Positions 46,426 through 56,584 of a stretch of DNA of 64,000 nucleotides are shown here, piece by piece. A program made the translations under genes and the position numbers. The notes under the pieces are model-generated. The model searched no databases. It was not told the origin of the DNA and saw only the letters and a list, made by a program, of their open reading frames with translations. How positions within the stretch are numbered: the stretch's first letter is position 1; every line of letters begins with the position of its first letter. The DNA comes from CAVQCJ01 sp963771835. Lineage in GTDB: Bacteria > Actinomycetota > Actinomycetes > Prado026. The DNA lies in contig CAVYVA010000006.1 in assembly GCA_963771835.1 (NCBI GenBank), positions 1 through 64,000 of the forward strand, read 5' to 3'.

Positions 46426-47303
46426 ATGTATCCGTCCCGGTTCCGCTACGAGGCCCCGCGCTCGCTCGACGAGGCGATCGGCCTGCTGCACCAGGGCGCC
46501 GGCGAGGCCAAGGTGCTCGCCGGCGGGCAGAGCCTGGTCCCGCTGCTGAAGCTGCGCTTCGCCGCGCCGGAGCTGCTGGTCGACATCAACAACATCCCGG
46601 GCTGGACTACCACCGGGTGGACGCCGACGGCACCATCCACGTCGGCGCGCTGTGCCGGCACGCCGACCTGGAGCGCTCGACCATCCTCGCCGCCCGGCAG
46701 CCGACGATGGCCGCCGCCGCCCCGCTGATCGCCGACCCGATCGTGCGCAACCGCGGCACCCTGGTCGGCTCGCTGTGCCACGCCGACCCGCAGGGCGACT
46801 GGGCGTCGGTGGTGACCGCGCTCGGCGGGCACGTCGTCGCCCAGGGACCCGGCGGCCGGCGCACCATCCCGGTCGCGGAGTTCGTCAGCGGCCCGTTCCA
46901 GAACGTGCTCGCCTACGACGAGATCGCCGTCGAGGCCGTCATCCCGGCGTCCGAAGGGCACCCCCGCCGGCGGCTACCTCAAGCTGGAGCGGCGGGTCGG
47001 CGACTTCGCCACCGCCGGCGTGGCCGTGGCGATCGAGACCTCGGGCGACCTGGTCACCCGGGCCGGCATCGCCCTGACCGGCGTCGGCGGCTCGACCATC
47101 GACGCCACCGAGGCCGGGCAGGCGCTGGTGGGCCAGGCCGCTGACGCGCGGACAGCATCGGCCGGGCCGCCGACCTGGCCGCGCAGGCGGCCCGGCCCCG
47201 GACCGACCACCGCGGCAGCGCGGAGTACAAGCGGCACATCGTGCACACGTTCGTCGTGCGCATCCTGACCCGCATCACCGAGTCCGCGGAGAGGGCGGCC
47301 TGA
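46426..47303 (+). CDS. coxM: CO dehydrogenase medium (FAD) subunit, copy 2 (three frameshifts as read)
   Basis: The start MYPSRFRYEAPRSLDEAIGL and the FAD loop VLAGGQSLVPLLKLRFAAPE are in one frame, GTIHVGALCRHADLERS and NRGTLVGSLCHADPQGDW in the next, and the C-terminal domain (YLKLERRVGDFATAGVAVAI, then SAEYKRHIVHTFVVRILTRI) in others. Breaks lie near 46601, 46962 and 47137. Corrected, it is a normal CoxM of about 292 residues. GAGAGG precedes the ATG. The stop is one base before the coxS start. Confidence 0.87.
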
Positions 47304-47304
47304 C

Positions 47305-47863
<559 letters not shown>

Positions 47864-47867
<4 letters not shown>

Positions 47868-50257
47868 CGCAGGCACTGGACGAGATCAAGATCGGCGGGA
47901 TGGGCGCGAGCCGCAAGCGCGTCGAGGACAACCGCTTCATCCGCGGCCGGGGCAACTACGTCGACGACATCGTGCTGCCCGGCATGCTGCACATGGAGAT
48001 CCTGCGCAGCCCGCTGGCGCACGCCCGGATCAGGTCGATCGACACGAGCAAGGCGTGGGACATCCCCGGCGTCCGGCTGGTGCTGACCGGCGAGATGATG
48101 GCGACCCGCAACCTGGCCTGGATGCCGACGCTCTCCTACGACACGCAGGCCGTGCTGGCCACCGACAAGGTGCGCTTCCAGGGCCAGGAGGTCGCCTGCG
48201 TCATCGCCGACGACCCGTACATCGCCAAGGACGCCTGCGAGGCGATCGTCGTCGACTACGAGCCGCTGCCGGTGATCGTCAACCCGACCCAGGCGATGGC
48301 CGCCGGCGCGCCGCTGATCCGCGACGACAAGGAGAACCAGCACGACAACGTCGTCTACGACTGGGAGGTCGGCGACCAGGGCGGGCACCGACCGGGCGTT
48401 CGAGCAGGCCGACGTGGTCTCCAAGCTCGAGCTGCACTACCCGCGCTCGCACCCGTCCCCGATCGAGTGCTGCGGGTCGATCGCCGACTTCAACCGGGCG
48501 ACGTCCAAGCTGACCGTCTACATGACCACCCAGGCGCCGCACATCATCCGGGCCGCGGTCGCGCTGGTCGCCGAGCTGCCCGAGCACATGATCCGGATCG
48601 TCTCGCCCGACCTCGGCGGCGGCTTCGGCAACAAGGTGCCGGTCTACCCCGGCTACGTCATGTCGATCCTCGCCTCGATCCTGCTCGAGCGGCCGGTGAA
48701 GTGGATCGAGGACAAGTCCGGCAACCTGATCTCGACCGGCTTCGGCCGCGACGTCTACCTGCACGGGCGAGATGGCGCTGCGCCGGGACGGCAAGATCCT
48801 CGGCGTCCGGATGCACACCGACGCCGACCACGGCGCGTTCTTCTCCGACGCCCAGCCGAGCAAGTTCAAGATCGGCCTGATGCACTCGGCGTTCTCCTGC
48901 TACGACATCCCGGCCGCGCACCTGACCGCGCGCGGCATGTACACGAACAAGGCGCCGGGCGGGGTCGCCTACCGGTGCTCGTTCCGGGTCACCGAGGCGA
49001 TGTTCTTCCAGGAACGGATGGTGCAGGCGGCCGCCGACGACCTCGGCATGGACCAGGCCGAGTTCCGGCGGATGCAACTTCGTCCGCGACGACGACTTCC
49101 CGCACCGCACGCCGTTCGGCTTCCTCACCGACTCCGGCCAGTACGGCAAGTGCCTGGACGTCGGGCTGGAGGCCGTCGGCTACCAGGACTTCCTCGCGCA
49201 GAAGGAGGAGGCCCGCAAGCGCGGCCGCCTGCTCGGCATCGGCATCTCGACGATGACCGAGCCGCTCGGCGCCGGCAACAGCCGCGAGTACGACATCCTC
49301 GGCATCAAGATGTTCGACTCGGCCGAGCTGCGGGTGCACATGACCGGCAAGGCGATCCTGCGCACCGGCGCGAAGACCCAGGGCCAGGGGCACGAGACGA
49401 CCTGGGCGCAGATCGTCGCCCACGAGCTCGGCATCCCGGCCGAGGACATCGTCGTCGAGGAGGGCGACACCGACACCGCGCCGTTCGGCATGGGCACCTA
49501 CGCCTCGCGCAGCACGCCGGTCGCCGGCGCGGCCGTCGCGATGGTGTCCCGCAAGGTCCGGGCCAAGGCGCGCAAGCTCGCCGCGCACCTGCTCGAGGTG
49601 TCCGAGGAGGACGTCGAGTGGGAGCTCGGCCGCTTCTACGTGCGCAGCGCGCCCGGACCGCGGCGTCACCATCCAGGAGTGCGCGATGGCGGCGTACAGC
49701 AACATGCCCGACGGCATGGAGCCGGGCCTGGAGAACGTCGCCTACTACGACCCGCCGAACCTGACCTGGCCGTTCGGCTGCTACATCGTCACCGTCGAGG
49801 TCGACCCGCAGACCGGCGTGTGGGACGTGCTGAGCGTGGTCGCGGTCGACGACTGCGGCGTGCGGATCAACCCGATGATCGTCGAGGGCCAGATCATGGG
49901 CGGGCTGACCGAGGCGTTCGCCATGGCCAGCATGCAGTTCATCACCTTCGACGCCGAGGGCAACTGCGTCGGGTCCAACTACATGGACTACCTGCTGCCG
50001 ACCGCGTGGGAGACGCCCGGGTTCGAGCTGCACGAGGTCGTCACGCCCGTGCCCGCACCACCCGATCGGCGCCAAGGGCGTCGGCGAGTGCGCGACCGTC
50101 GGCGGCCCGGCGGCGTTCGTCAACGCGGTGCATGGACGCGCTCAAGGACACCGGCGTGCGCAACATCGACATGCCGCTGCTGCCGGACCGCGTGTACGAG
50201 GCGCTCACCGAGCGGCACGACGTCTCCGGCGCACCGCCGGTCCGGTCGGACGACTGA
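47864..50257 (+). CDS. coxL: Form I CO dehydrogenase large subunit, copy 2 (about six frameshifts as read)
   Basis: The active-site loop reads VAYRCSFR, the form I signature with the copper-binding Cys, and GAKGVGECATVG carries the catalytic Glu. Other family motifs are ASRKRVEDNRFIRGRGNYVDD, KVRFQGQEVACVIADDPY, SPDLGGGFGNKVPVYPGYV and TQGQGHETTWAQIVAHELG. Single extra bases near 48385, 48770, 49075, 49655, 50052 and 50130 must be removed; corrected length is about 796 residues. It binds the Mo-Cu centre that oxidises CO to CO2. It is the stronger candidate of the two copies for a true CO dehydrogenase. The stop overlaps the coxF ATG. Confidence 0.9.
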
Positions 50258-51259
50258 TGGAGGCGGGCGGCGCGGCGATGGAGGGCTGGGACGTCGTCGA
50301 GCGGGCCGGCGAGCTGGCCCGGCGCGGCGAGGAGTTCGCGCTGGCCACCGTGGTGTGGCGGCAGGGCCCCTCCTCCGGCCAGCAGGGCTCGCGGGCGATC
50401 GTCACCGCGAGCGGTCAGCTGTACGGCTGGATCGGCGGCGCCTGCGCCGAGCCGGTCGTGATCCGCGAGGCCCAGCGGGTGATCGCCGAGGGTCAGCCCC
50501 GGCTGCTGCTGCTCGGCACCCCCGAGCAGTTCGGCGCCGCCGTGCCGGACGGGATGCGGGTGATCCCGATCTCCTGCCAGAGCGAGGGAGCCCTGGAGGT
50601 CTACGTCGAGCCGGTCCTGCCCGGCGCCGCACCTGGTGGTCGTCGGGCGCTCGCCGATGGCGCACACGCTCGCCGACCTGGCCGGCGGCGCTGGGCTGGC
50701 GCACCGACCTCGTCGACGGGGCGGACTTCTCCGCGGCGGCGGTGGACGCCCGCTCGATCGTCGTGGTCGCCACCCAGGGCCACGGCGACGAGGAGGCCGT
50801 CGAGCAGGCGGTGGCCGGCTTCCCGGCCTTCCTCGGGCTGGTCGCGTCCCGCCGCCGCGGCGAGGCGGTCCTGGGCTACCTCGCCGACCGTGGCGTGCCG
50901 CACGAACCTGCTGGACCGGGTGCGGGTGCCGGTCGGCCTCGACCTGGGCCATACCTCGCACCGCGAGATCGCGGTCGCGATCCTCGCCGAGCTGGTCCAG
51001 CTGCGGGCCGCCGGCGCGCTCGTCCCCGACCAGTCCGGCGAACCGGCAGAGCAGGGCGAGCGGTCGAGCACGGCGAGCGGGCAGCGACCGCGCCAGGACA
51101 GGCGGTCGACCCGGTCTGCGGGATGACGGTGCCGGCCGACCGGTCCAGCCGGCCGTTCGAGCACGCCGGCGTCACCTACTACTTCTGCTGCGCCGGCTGC
51201 CGCCACGCCTTCGAGAAGGATCCCGCCTGCCTACCGTCCCCGAGGAGGTCCGATGCTGA
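50257..51259 (+). CDS. coxF: XdhC-family CODH maturation protein fused to a YHS domain (CoxF-like, frameshifted as read)
   Basis: N-terminal XdhC_CoxI domain: EEFALATVVWRQGPSSGQQGSRAIV, YGWIGGACAEPVVIREA. Middle XdhC_C Rossmann-like domain: VVVGRSPMAHTLADLAG, VVVATQGHGDEEAVEQA, FLGLVASRRRGEAV. C-terminal YHS metal domain (nt 51105-51230): DPVCGMTVPAD, HAGVTYYFCCAGCRHAFEKDP. XdhC/CoxF proteins help insert or sulfurate the molybdenum cofactor. A Cys-rich YHS domain could deliver copper for the Mo-Cu site, but that is inference. Four or five single-base errors interrupt it. The start overlaps the coxL stop (TGATG) and the end overlaps coxG. Confidence 0.82.
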
Positions 51260-51839
51260 TCAAGACCGACTTCGAGGTGGCCGAGTCCGTCGGACAAGGT
51301 GTGGAAGTTCTTCGACGACATCCCCCAGGTGGCCGCCTGCCTGCCCGGCGCGGAGCTGACCGAGGACCTCGGCGACGACACGTACCGCGGCAAGGTCGCG
51401 ATCCGGATGGGCCCGGTCAAGATGCAGTTCGCCGGCACCGCCACGATCACCGAGCGCGACGAGACCGCCAAGCGCATCGTGGTCGACGCCGCCGGCGCCG
51501 AGGAGAAGGGCCGCGGCCAGGCCGCGATGCTGGTCACCGCGCACCTGGTGCCGGCCGGTCGCGGCACCAAGGTCGAGGTGGTCCAGGACCTGCAGCTCTC
51601 CGGCGCCGCCGCCCAGTACGGCCGCGGCATGATCTCCGACGTCACCGCCGTGCTGATGCGCGACTTCGCCGCGAACATGCAGCGGCGGATCGGCGCCATC
51701 GACCGGGGCCTGTCCCCGGACCAGGTCGGCGCGGCCGCGCCGGCCAGCGGCTTCGCCATCGGGCTGCGGGCGATGCGGATGGCGCTGACCCGGGTCTTCA
51801 GGCGCTTCTTCGCTGCCCTACCAGCCCAACCCGAGCTGA
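51253..51839 (+). CDS. coxG: CoxG, SRPBCC-fold CODH accessory protein (two frameshifts as read)
   Basis: About 195 residues with the CoxG pattern: MLIKTDFEVAESV, DKVWKFFDDIPQVAACLPGAEL, YRGKVAIRMGPVKMQFAGTATI, AQYGRGMISDVTAVLMRDFAANM, and a hydrophobic/basic C-terminal helix (ALTRVFRRFF, then LPYQPNPS). An extra G near 51292 and another base near 51812 shift the frame. The family binds hydrophobic ligands. Recent work I recall assigns CoxG to carrying quinone between the membrane and CODH. The C-terminal tail may tether it to membrane partners. GAGGAGG precedes the ATG. Confidence 0.87.
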
Positions 51840-51851
51840 GGAGGACGACCC

Positions 51852-52108
51852 ATGGTGCTGTGGTGGATCGGCAACGCGCTGCTGCTGCTGGCCGTCGTGC
51901 CCGTGCTCGTCGCCCTGCTCAACCGGCGTGCTGGCCGCGCTCGAGCGCATCCGCGGGGCGTCCGACGACATCCTCGCCGGCGGCGTCGCGCTGGTCGGGG
52001 AGCTGGACGAGCGTGCCCGAGATGCTGGCGACCACCGACCGGACCATCGACGACGTGGCCGTCGGCGCCGTCCGCTACGCGGGCTCCGTCGCGAAGCTGC
52101 TCGGCTGA
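51852..52108 (+). CDS. Small single-helix membrane protein 1 of the cox operon (frameshifted as read)
   Basis: Corrected, about 84 residues: MVLWWIGNALLLLAVVPVLVALLNR is a membrane helix. It is followed by an amphipathic helical tail (ALERIRGASDDILAGGVAL, then VPEMLATTDRTIDDVAVGAV). Single bases are off near 51929 and 52013. AGGAGG precedes the ATG, 13 bases after the coxG stop. I do not know a family name. It is the first of five similar small genes. Confidence 0.62.
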
Positions 52109-52126
52109 GCAGGGAGGAGAACCGTC

Positions 52127-52355
52127 ATGCCGGCCGCCGCCTGGGTCACCATGGTCATCTCCGCGCTGATCATCCGGCCGCAGCCCTCGGGCTGCTGCGG
52201 GTCATCATCCACCTCGACGTGGTGCGCCAGACGCTCGCGAACGTCATCGGCGGCGTCGCAGGTCGTCGCCGACGCAGACCCGCACCGTCCCCGAGGTCCT
52301 GCCCTCGGTCAACGCGAGCCTCAAGCCCGTCCGCGACTTCTGCGAGACGGTGTGA
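52127..52355 (+). CDS. Small single-helix membrane protein 2 of the cox operon (frameshifted as read)
   Basis: Corrected, about 75 residues: an N-terminal helix (AAAWVTMVISALII then ALGLLRVIIHLDVVRQTL), followed by a helical tail (VPEVLPSVNASLKPVRDFCETV). The tail carries a VPE segment and evenly spaced polar residues like protein 1. Breaks lie near 52178 and 52258. GGAGG precedes the ATG. Family unknown. Confidence 0.58.
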
Positions 52356-52374
52356 CCCGGCGAGAGGAGCCGAC

Positions 52375-52637
52375 GTGCTAGTCGCAGCGAGCACCTCGAC
52401 CACCGGCTGGGTGGTCGGCTACACGATCGGGATCGTCGTGGTGCTGGTGGTCGTCGCCCTGGTGGTGCCGATCCTGTGCTCGCGCACGCGATCGGCAACG
52501 AGGCGAAGGTCATCGACGACTCCCTCACCGAGTCCGTGCACAACACCGCGGCGCTGAAGGAGCTGCACACGACGATCGACTACGCCGAGGTCATCGTGGC
52601 CGGGCTCAACCGCGGACGCACCAGGCTGGGAGGCTGA
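52375..52637 (+). CDS. Small single-helix membrane protein 3 of the cox operon (one frameshift as read)
   Basis: Corrected, about 87 residues: WVVGYTIGIVVVLVVVALVVPIL is a strong membrane helix. The tail is helical and acidic/basic mixed (IGNEAKVIDDSLTESVHN, ALKELHTTIDYAEVIVAGL). The break is near 52480. GTG start with GAGGAG eight bases upstream. The next gene starts one base after its stop. Family unknown. Confidence 0.62.
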
Positions 52638-52638
52638 C

Positions 52639-52939
52639 ATGGACGCACTGTCCGCCGCCGAGCTGACCTCGACCCAGAACAACCTGTGGTGGGGCGCGAT
52701 CATCGGCGGTGTCGTCGTCGTGCGTCGCCGTCGCCGCGCTGCTCACGATCCTGGTCGTCCTGGTCCGGACGATCGACCGGCGGGTCGTGCAGGTCCGGGA
52801 CACGCTGCAGGCCGCGGCGGCCAACACCGCCGACACGGCGCTGATCGCCGAGACCGCCGACGGCGTCGACGCGGTCCTCGCCGAAGGCCTGGAGCACCAC
52901 CTGTTCCTGGGCCGCGTCCTCGGGAAGGTGAGGTCGTGA
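52639..52939 (+). CDS. Small single-helix membrane protein 4 of the cox operon (one frameshift as read)
   Basis: Corrected, about 99 residues: a polar N-terminus (MDALSAAELTSTQNNLWW), a helix (GAIIGGVVV joined to VAVAALLTILVVLVRTI), then a long amphipathic tail (VVQVRDTLQAAAANTADTAL, GVDAVLAEGLEHHLFLGRVL). The break is near 52721. The stop overlaps the next start as GTGA. Family unknown. Confidence 0.62.
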
Positions 52940-53345
52940 CGCGATGGTCGTGCTGTCCGTCGATCGACATCGTCCTGCTCATCGCCGGGCTGGCGTTCTA
53001 CCTCTTCGTCGTGGGCGACCCAGCTCACCCGGATCGCCACGAACCTCGAGGAGTGCGCCGAGCTGGTCCGCACGATCGTCGCGCAACGCCGAGGTGATCC
53101 GACCCGGCGTCGAGCACATCAACCGCACCGGCGGCGTCGTGGCCGGCGCCCTGCCGCTGCTGTACGGGATGGCCGAGGGCATCGTCGTCGGCGTCACGCC
53201 GCGTCCCGAGCCCCCGGTCGAGCGGCCGCCGGCCCGGCCCGCCTCCGGCCGGCGCCGGTCGCGGCTGCACGACGGCGTCGGCTACGAGCCGGTGGCCGTA
53301 GCGCGCGATCGCCCACGGGGTCGTCCGGGTCGCGGCCGGTGGTGA
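52936..53345 (+). CDS. Small single-helix membrane protein 5 of the cox operon (frameshifted as read)
   Basis: Corrected, about 130 residues: IDIVLLIAGLAFYLFVVG is the membrane helix, then TQLTRIATNLEECAELVRTI and NAEVIRPGVEHINRTGGVVA, a second hydrophobic stretch (GALPLLYGMAEGIVVGV) and a Pro/Arg-rich cytoplasmic-looking tail. Breaks lie near 52964, 53018 and 53085. GTG 52936 overlaps the previous stop; an ATG at 52944 is an alternative. The 3' end overlaps the convergent GIY-YIG-like gene, so one of the two tails may be misread. Confidence 0.58.
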
Positions 53346-53754
53346 GCGGTCCGGTCGTGGGCGCCCGGTACTCGCCGATCCACTCGTCCTTCCACGACCG
53401 GTCGTACTGCTGCTCGTTGCAGCTCGGGCTGGTAGATCGCGCACAGCTCCTGCGCGATCTGCTCGCGGTGCGAGGCAGCCCGCCGGGCACCTCGTAGGTG
53501 CAGATGTAGACCTTCCAGCGGTCGCCGGCCCGGCTCGACCCAGCAGGCGGCGCGCCGGGTGGCCGAACGGGAACCGCTCGCGCGGACAGGTCCTCGGAGT
53601 GCCCGACGTAGATGACCGCGTACCGGTCCGGCTTGGTCTGCGGGTCCGGCTTGTAGACGATCGCGTAGACCGCGGGGACCGCCGGCGGCGTCCAGCCGCC
53701 GAGGACCCGCGGCCCCTCGAACGGGTAGCCGGCGAGCGAGCCGAGCCGGATCAC
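53282..53754 (-). CDS. GIY-YIG-like small protein (frameshifted as read; end uncertain)
   Basis: The protein-like part reads VPAVYAIVYKPDPQTKPDRY then AVIYVGHSEDLSARGFPFGHP, RWKVYICTYEVPGGL, HREQIAQELCAIYQP and SWKDEWIGEYRAPTTG, spread over three frames. The AVYAIVYK ... IYVGHSEDLSAR layout is that of a GIY-YIG domain (Y-x-I ... Y-V-G, then a downstream Arg and a late Glu). Whether it is an active nuclease is unclear. The GTG start overlaps the upstream gene stop (GTGA). It is the last gene of the minus-strand coxD/E set, an unusual place for this fold. Confidence 0.6.
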
Positions 53755-54040
53755 TCGTCGCGTCGTCCGTCGTCCGTCGTCCTCGCTCGACGGCCACCGC
53801 CCGGACGATCGGCCACGGCGGCAGGCCGGCCCTGGCCGCGGCGCCGGCGAAGTCCGCCGTCGCCCGCTCGACGGCCTGCTCGCGGGCGTCCGCCTCGACG
53901 ACGAGCTGGGCGCCGTAGCGCGTGGTGCCGATGCCGGAGGCGATCCCGCCGTGCGCGGCGACCGCGTCCGCCAGCTCGACCACCTCCTCGAGCATCACCT
54001 CGCGGTCGCCCTCGGCGACCACCGCCACGCTCCACCTCAC
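53751..54040 (-). CDS. Small unrecognised protein between coxE and the GIY-YIG-like gene
   Basis: About 95 residues: MRWSVAVVAEGDREVMLEEVVELADAVAAH opens a strand-helix pattern, followed by SGIGTTRYGAQLVVEADARE, then QAVERATADFAGAAARAGLP. The betaalpha-beta-beta-alpha look suggests a ferredoxin-like sensor or ACT-type fold. One frameshift near 53790 is needed to reach the stop at 53751. GTG start with GGAGG eight bases before, two bases downstream of the coxE stop region. Family unknown. Confidence 0.55.
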
Positions 54041-54049
54041 CGGATCCTC

Positions 54050-55185
54050 CTAGCCCAGCCCGGGCAGCAGCGCGGCGAACTCTTCCAGGCTGCGCAGGTC
54101 GTGGCCGGACAGCAGCAGGTCGACGTGCGGCGCGGCCACCATCATGCCGAGCGTGCTCGGCCGGAACTGCGCGTCGCTCGCCCTTGTGCGGGTTCAGCCA
54201 CACCACCCGATGGCTCAGCCTCGACAGCCGCTCCATCGCCGTGGCCAGCACGGCCGGGTCGCCGCGGTCGAGACCGTCCGAGCAGATCACCACGATCCCG
54301 CCCCGGCACACGCCGCGCCGGCCCCAGTCCCGCACGAACGCCTGCAGCGAGTCGCCGATCCGGGTCCCGCCCTCCCAGTCGAAGACGGCCCTGGCGGCGC
54401 GTTCCAGGGCGTCGTCGGGACGGCGGTGCTCCAGCTCCCTGGTGATCCGGGTCAGCCGGGTGCCGAAGCAGAACACCTCGACCCGGGCCGCCGCCCGGCT
54501 GGTGGAGTACGCGAACTGCAGCAGGTTGCGCGAGTAGTCCGCCATCGACCCGGAGACGTCCAGGATGAGGACCAGCGGCCGTGGCCGGAGCCGGCGCCGG
54601 CGCCAGTAGCAGCTCGGCCGGCTCGCCGTGCGTGCGCATCGTCTCGCGCACCGTCCGGCGCAGGTCGGGCGCTCGCCCGCGCGAGCGGGCGCCGACCGTC
54701 CGGCGGGTGCGGCGGCGCGGCGGCGTCAGCCGGATCCGCGCCATGATCCGGCGCAGCGCAGCCAGCTCCTCGGGGGTGCAGGCCGCGAACGACTTGTTCT
54801 TGCAGCGCGTCCGCGTCCGAGGCGATCAGGCCGAGCTCGGCCTCGCTGCTCGCGGGCGGTCCCGCCCCGGCTCGGTCTCCGGGACCTGCAGGACCGCAGC
54901 GGTCTCGACCCTGGCCCGGATCGTCGGCCGGACCGGCTCGGGGAGCCCGTCGGCCTCGTCCAGGAAGAACCGCCGGAACACCCGGTCGTACACCGGGATC
55001 TGGTCGTGCCGGGTCACCATCGTGGTCCGCCCCGCCCAGTACAGGTCGAGCAGGTCGGTCGGGTCCAGCGGGGCCATCGCCGCGCAGTACGTCAGCACGT
55101 CGCCGGACCCGACCGGCAGCCCGGCCGAGCGCAGCTCGCGGGCGAAGTCGACGAGCAGGGCGACGAACGACGCGTCGTCAGGCAC
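54050..55185 (-). CDS. coxE: VWA-domain CODH accessory protein CoxE (three frameshifts as read)
   Basis: Corrected, about 378 residues. The N-terminal half (SFVALLVDFARELRSAGLPV, LTYCAAMAPLDPTDLLDLYW, YDRVFRRFF) and a middle with basic stretches lead into a von Willebrand A domain with the MIDAS motif LILDVSGSMADYSRNLL, EVFCFGTRLTRITREL, and GGIVVICSDGLDRGDPAVL. The end is LLSGHDLRSLEEFAALLPGL. Breaks lie near 54825, 54580 and 54180. With the MoxR ATPase CoxD it is thought to assemble the [CuSMoO2] centre of CODH. The GTG start lies eight bases inside the coxD end. Confidence 0.87.
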
Positions 55186-56058
55186 CGGAGGCGATCTCTT
55201 CCAGGTTGTCCCGCACCAGGTCGAGGTCGTCGCGCTCCTTCACCACGGCGCCGAGCGTGTCGGCGACGGTCCTGGCGTCCAGCTCGGTCTCGCCGAGCAC
55301 GTCGAGCGTGCGCACCCAGTCGATCGTCTCGGCGACCCCGGGCGGCTTGGCCAGGTCCATGGACGCGCAGCCGGTTCACCGCGGCGACGACCTTCCTGGC
55401 CAGCGTCCTGCGGACACGCCCGGCGCCCGGAGCCAGGATGATCTCCACCTCGCGCTCGGCGCTGGGGTAGCCGACCCAGTGGTACAGGCAGCGGCGCTTG
55501 AGCGCGTCGTGCAGCTCGCGGGTGCGGTTGGAGGTGAGCACGACGATCGGCGCGCTCTCGGCGCGTGATCGTCCCGATCTCCGGGATGCTGATCTGGAAG
55601 TCCGAGAGCACCTCGAGCAGGAACGCCTCGAACTCGTCGTCGGCGCGGTCCACCTCGTCGATGAGCAGCACCGCCCGGTTCCCGGCGCGGACCGCCTCGA
55701 GCAGCGGCCGCTCGAGCAGGAACTTCGGGCCGAACAGCTTGTCGACGGCCGCGTCGTCCTCGACGTGCCGCTCGGACAGCGCCCGGATCTGCAGCATCTG
55801 CCGCGCGTAGTCCCACTCGTACAGGGCCTGGTTGGTGTCGATCCCCTCGTAGCACTGCAGGCGGATCAGCTTGCGGCCGAACACCGCGGCCAGCACCTTG
55901 GCGACCTCGGTCTTGCCGACCCCGACCTCGCCCTCGAGCAGGATCGGCCGATCCAGCGACAGCGCGACGAACAGGGCCGTGGACAGCCCGCGGTCAGCGA
56001 GGTAGCCGCCGTCGCGCAGGATCTCGGTCAGCCCGCCGACGGTCTCCGGACGATCCAT
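55178..56058 (-). CDS. coxD: MoxR-type AAA ATPase CoxD (two frameshifts as read)
   Basis: The protein has Walker A GEVGVGKTEVAK (residues 43-54), the MoxR-specific LQCYEGIDTNQALYEWDYARQ, Walker B AVLLIDEVDRAD, sensor 1 VLTSNRTRELHDALKRRC and the small helical lid (TIDWVRTLDVLG ... VRDNLEEIASGA). Breaks lie near 55563 and 55368. Corrected length is about 293 residues. CoxD is a chaperone ATPase needed to insert sulfur and copper at the CODH active site. It is the second gene of the minus-strand set that faces the plus-strand cox operon. Confidence 0.9.
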
Positions 56059-56110
56059 CCAGTGCTCTCCTCACCGACGCCGCGCTGGCTGCCAGGCCGG
56101 GCAGCCGCGG

Positions 56111-56386
56111 TCAGTCGGCCGGCGAGGAGCCGAGGACCAGGTCGCGGATGCTGCCGCCCGCCGTGCTCAGCTTGCCCTCGCGCGCCAGCTTGCTCCGCCA
56201 GGCCTCGCGCAGGTCGCTGCCCGGCTCGGCCATGCCGTCGAAGGTGATCTCCTTCATGTTCTTGCACGACTTCTTCGGCTCGAAGGTGGCGTCGAGGTCC
56301 TCGCTCGTCTGACCCTGCGCCGCCCACACCGCACGGAGCACCTCGACCGGCTCGTCAGCCTCGTGCGCATCCGCGTGCTGGGTCAT
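56111..56386 (-). CDS. Small hydrophilic protein upstream of coxD
   Basis: An intact 91-residue frame with no membrane helix: MTQHADAHEADEPVEVLRAV, then a basic/cysteine segment EPKKSCKNMKEITFDGMAEP, and LREAWRSKLAREGKLSTAGG. One Cys only. ATG 56386 has GAGAGGA nine bases upstream. It is 52 bases before coxD on the same strand and is probably the first gene of that set. Unlike the cox genes around it, it carries no frameshift. I do not recognise it. Confidence 0.6.
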   Translation of the reverse strand: MTQHADAHEADEPVEVLRAVWAAQGQTSEDLDATFEPKKSCKNMKEITFDGMAEPGSDLREAWRSKLAREGKLSTAGGSIRDLVLGSSPAD

Positions 56387-56476
56387 GGTCGGCGTCCTCT
56401 CGGCGGGCTCGTGCTCGTCCGGCTTCACTGTACGACGGCCGGTGGATCCGGGCGACTGCGGAATAAGCATTTCCTT

Positions 56477-56516
56477 ACTCGCGCGGACTCGCACGGACTC
56501 GCGCGGACTCGCGCGG
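56477..56516. repeat. Four tandem 10-bp repeats
   Basis: The unit ACTCGCGCGG occurs four times in a row (the second copy reads ACTCGCACGG). It lies between the small hydrophilic gene and a terminator hairpin, in non-coding sequence. Confidence 0.85.
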
Positions 56517-56527
56517 ACAGACGAGAA

Positions 56528-56565
56528 GACCCGGCGCCCTGGGGGGTCACCCAGGGCGCCGGGTC
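56528..56565 (-). terminator. Perfect hairpin terminator
   Basis: A 16-base perfect stem (56528-56543 with 56550-56565) and a 6-base loop lie 19 bases after the stop of the two-helix membrane protein on the minus strand. It separates the hypoxia-type module from the cox island. Confidence 0.8.
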
Positions 56566-56584
56566 GGGACGGTCGGACCGTCGC

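Noticed and set aside
56477..56516. CRISPR-like or attachment-site repeats
   Set aside because: The unit is only 10 bases, without spacers, and no cas or integrase gene is present.
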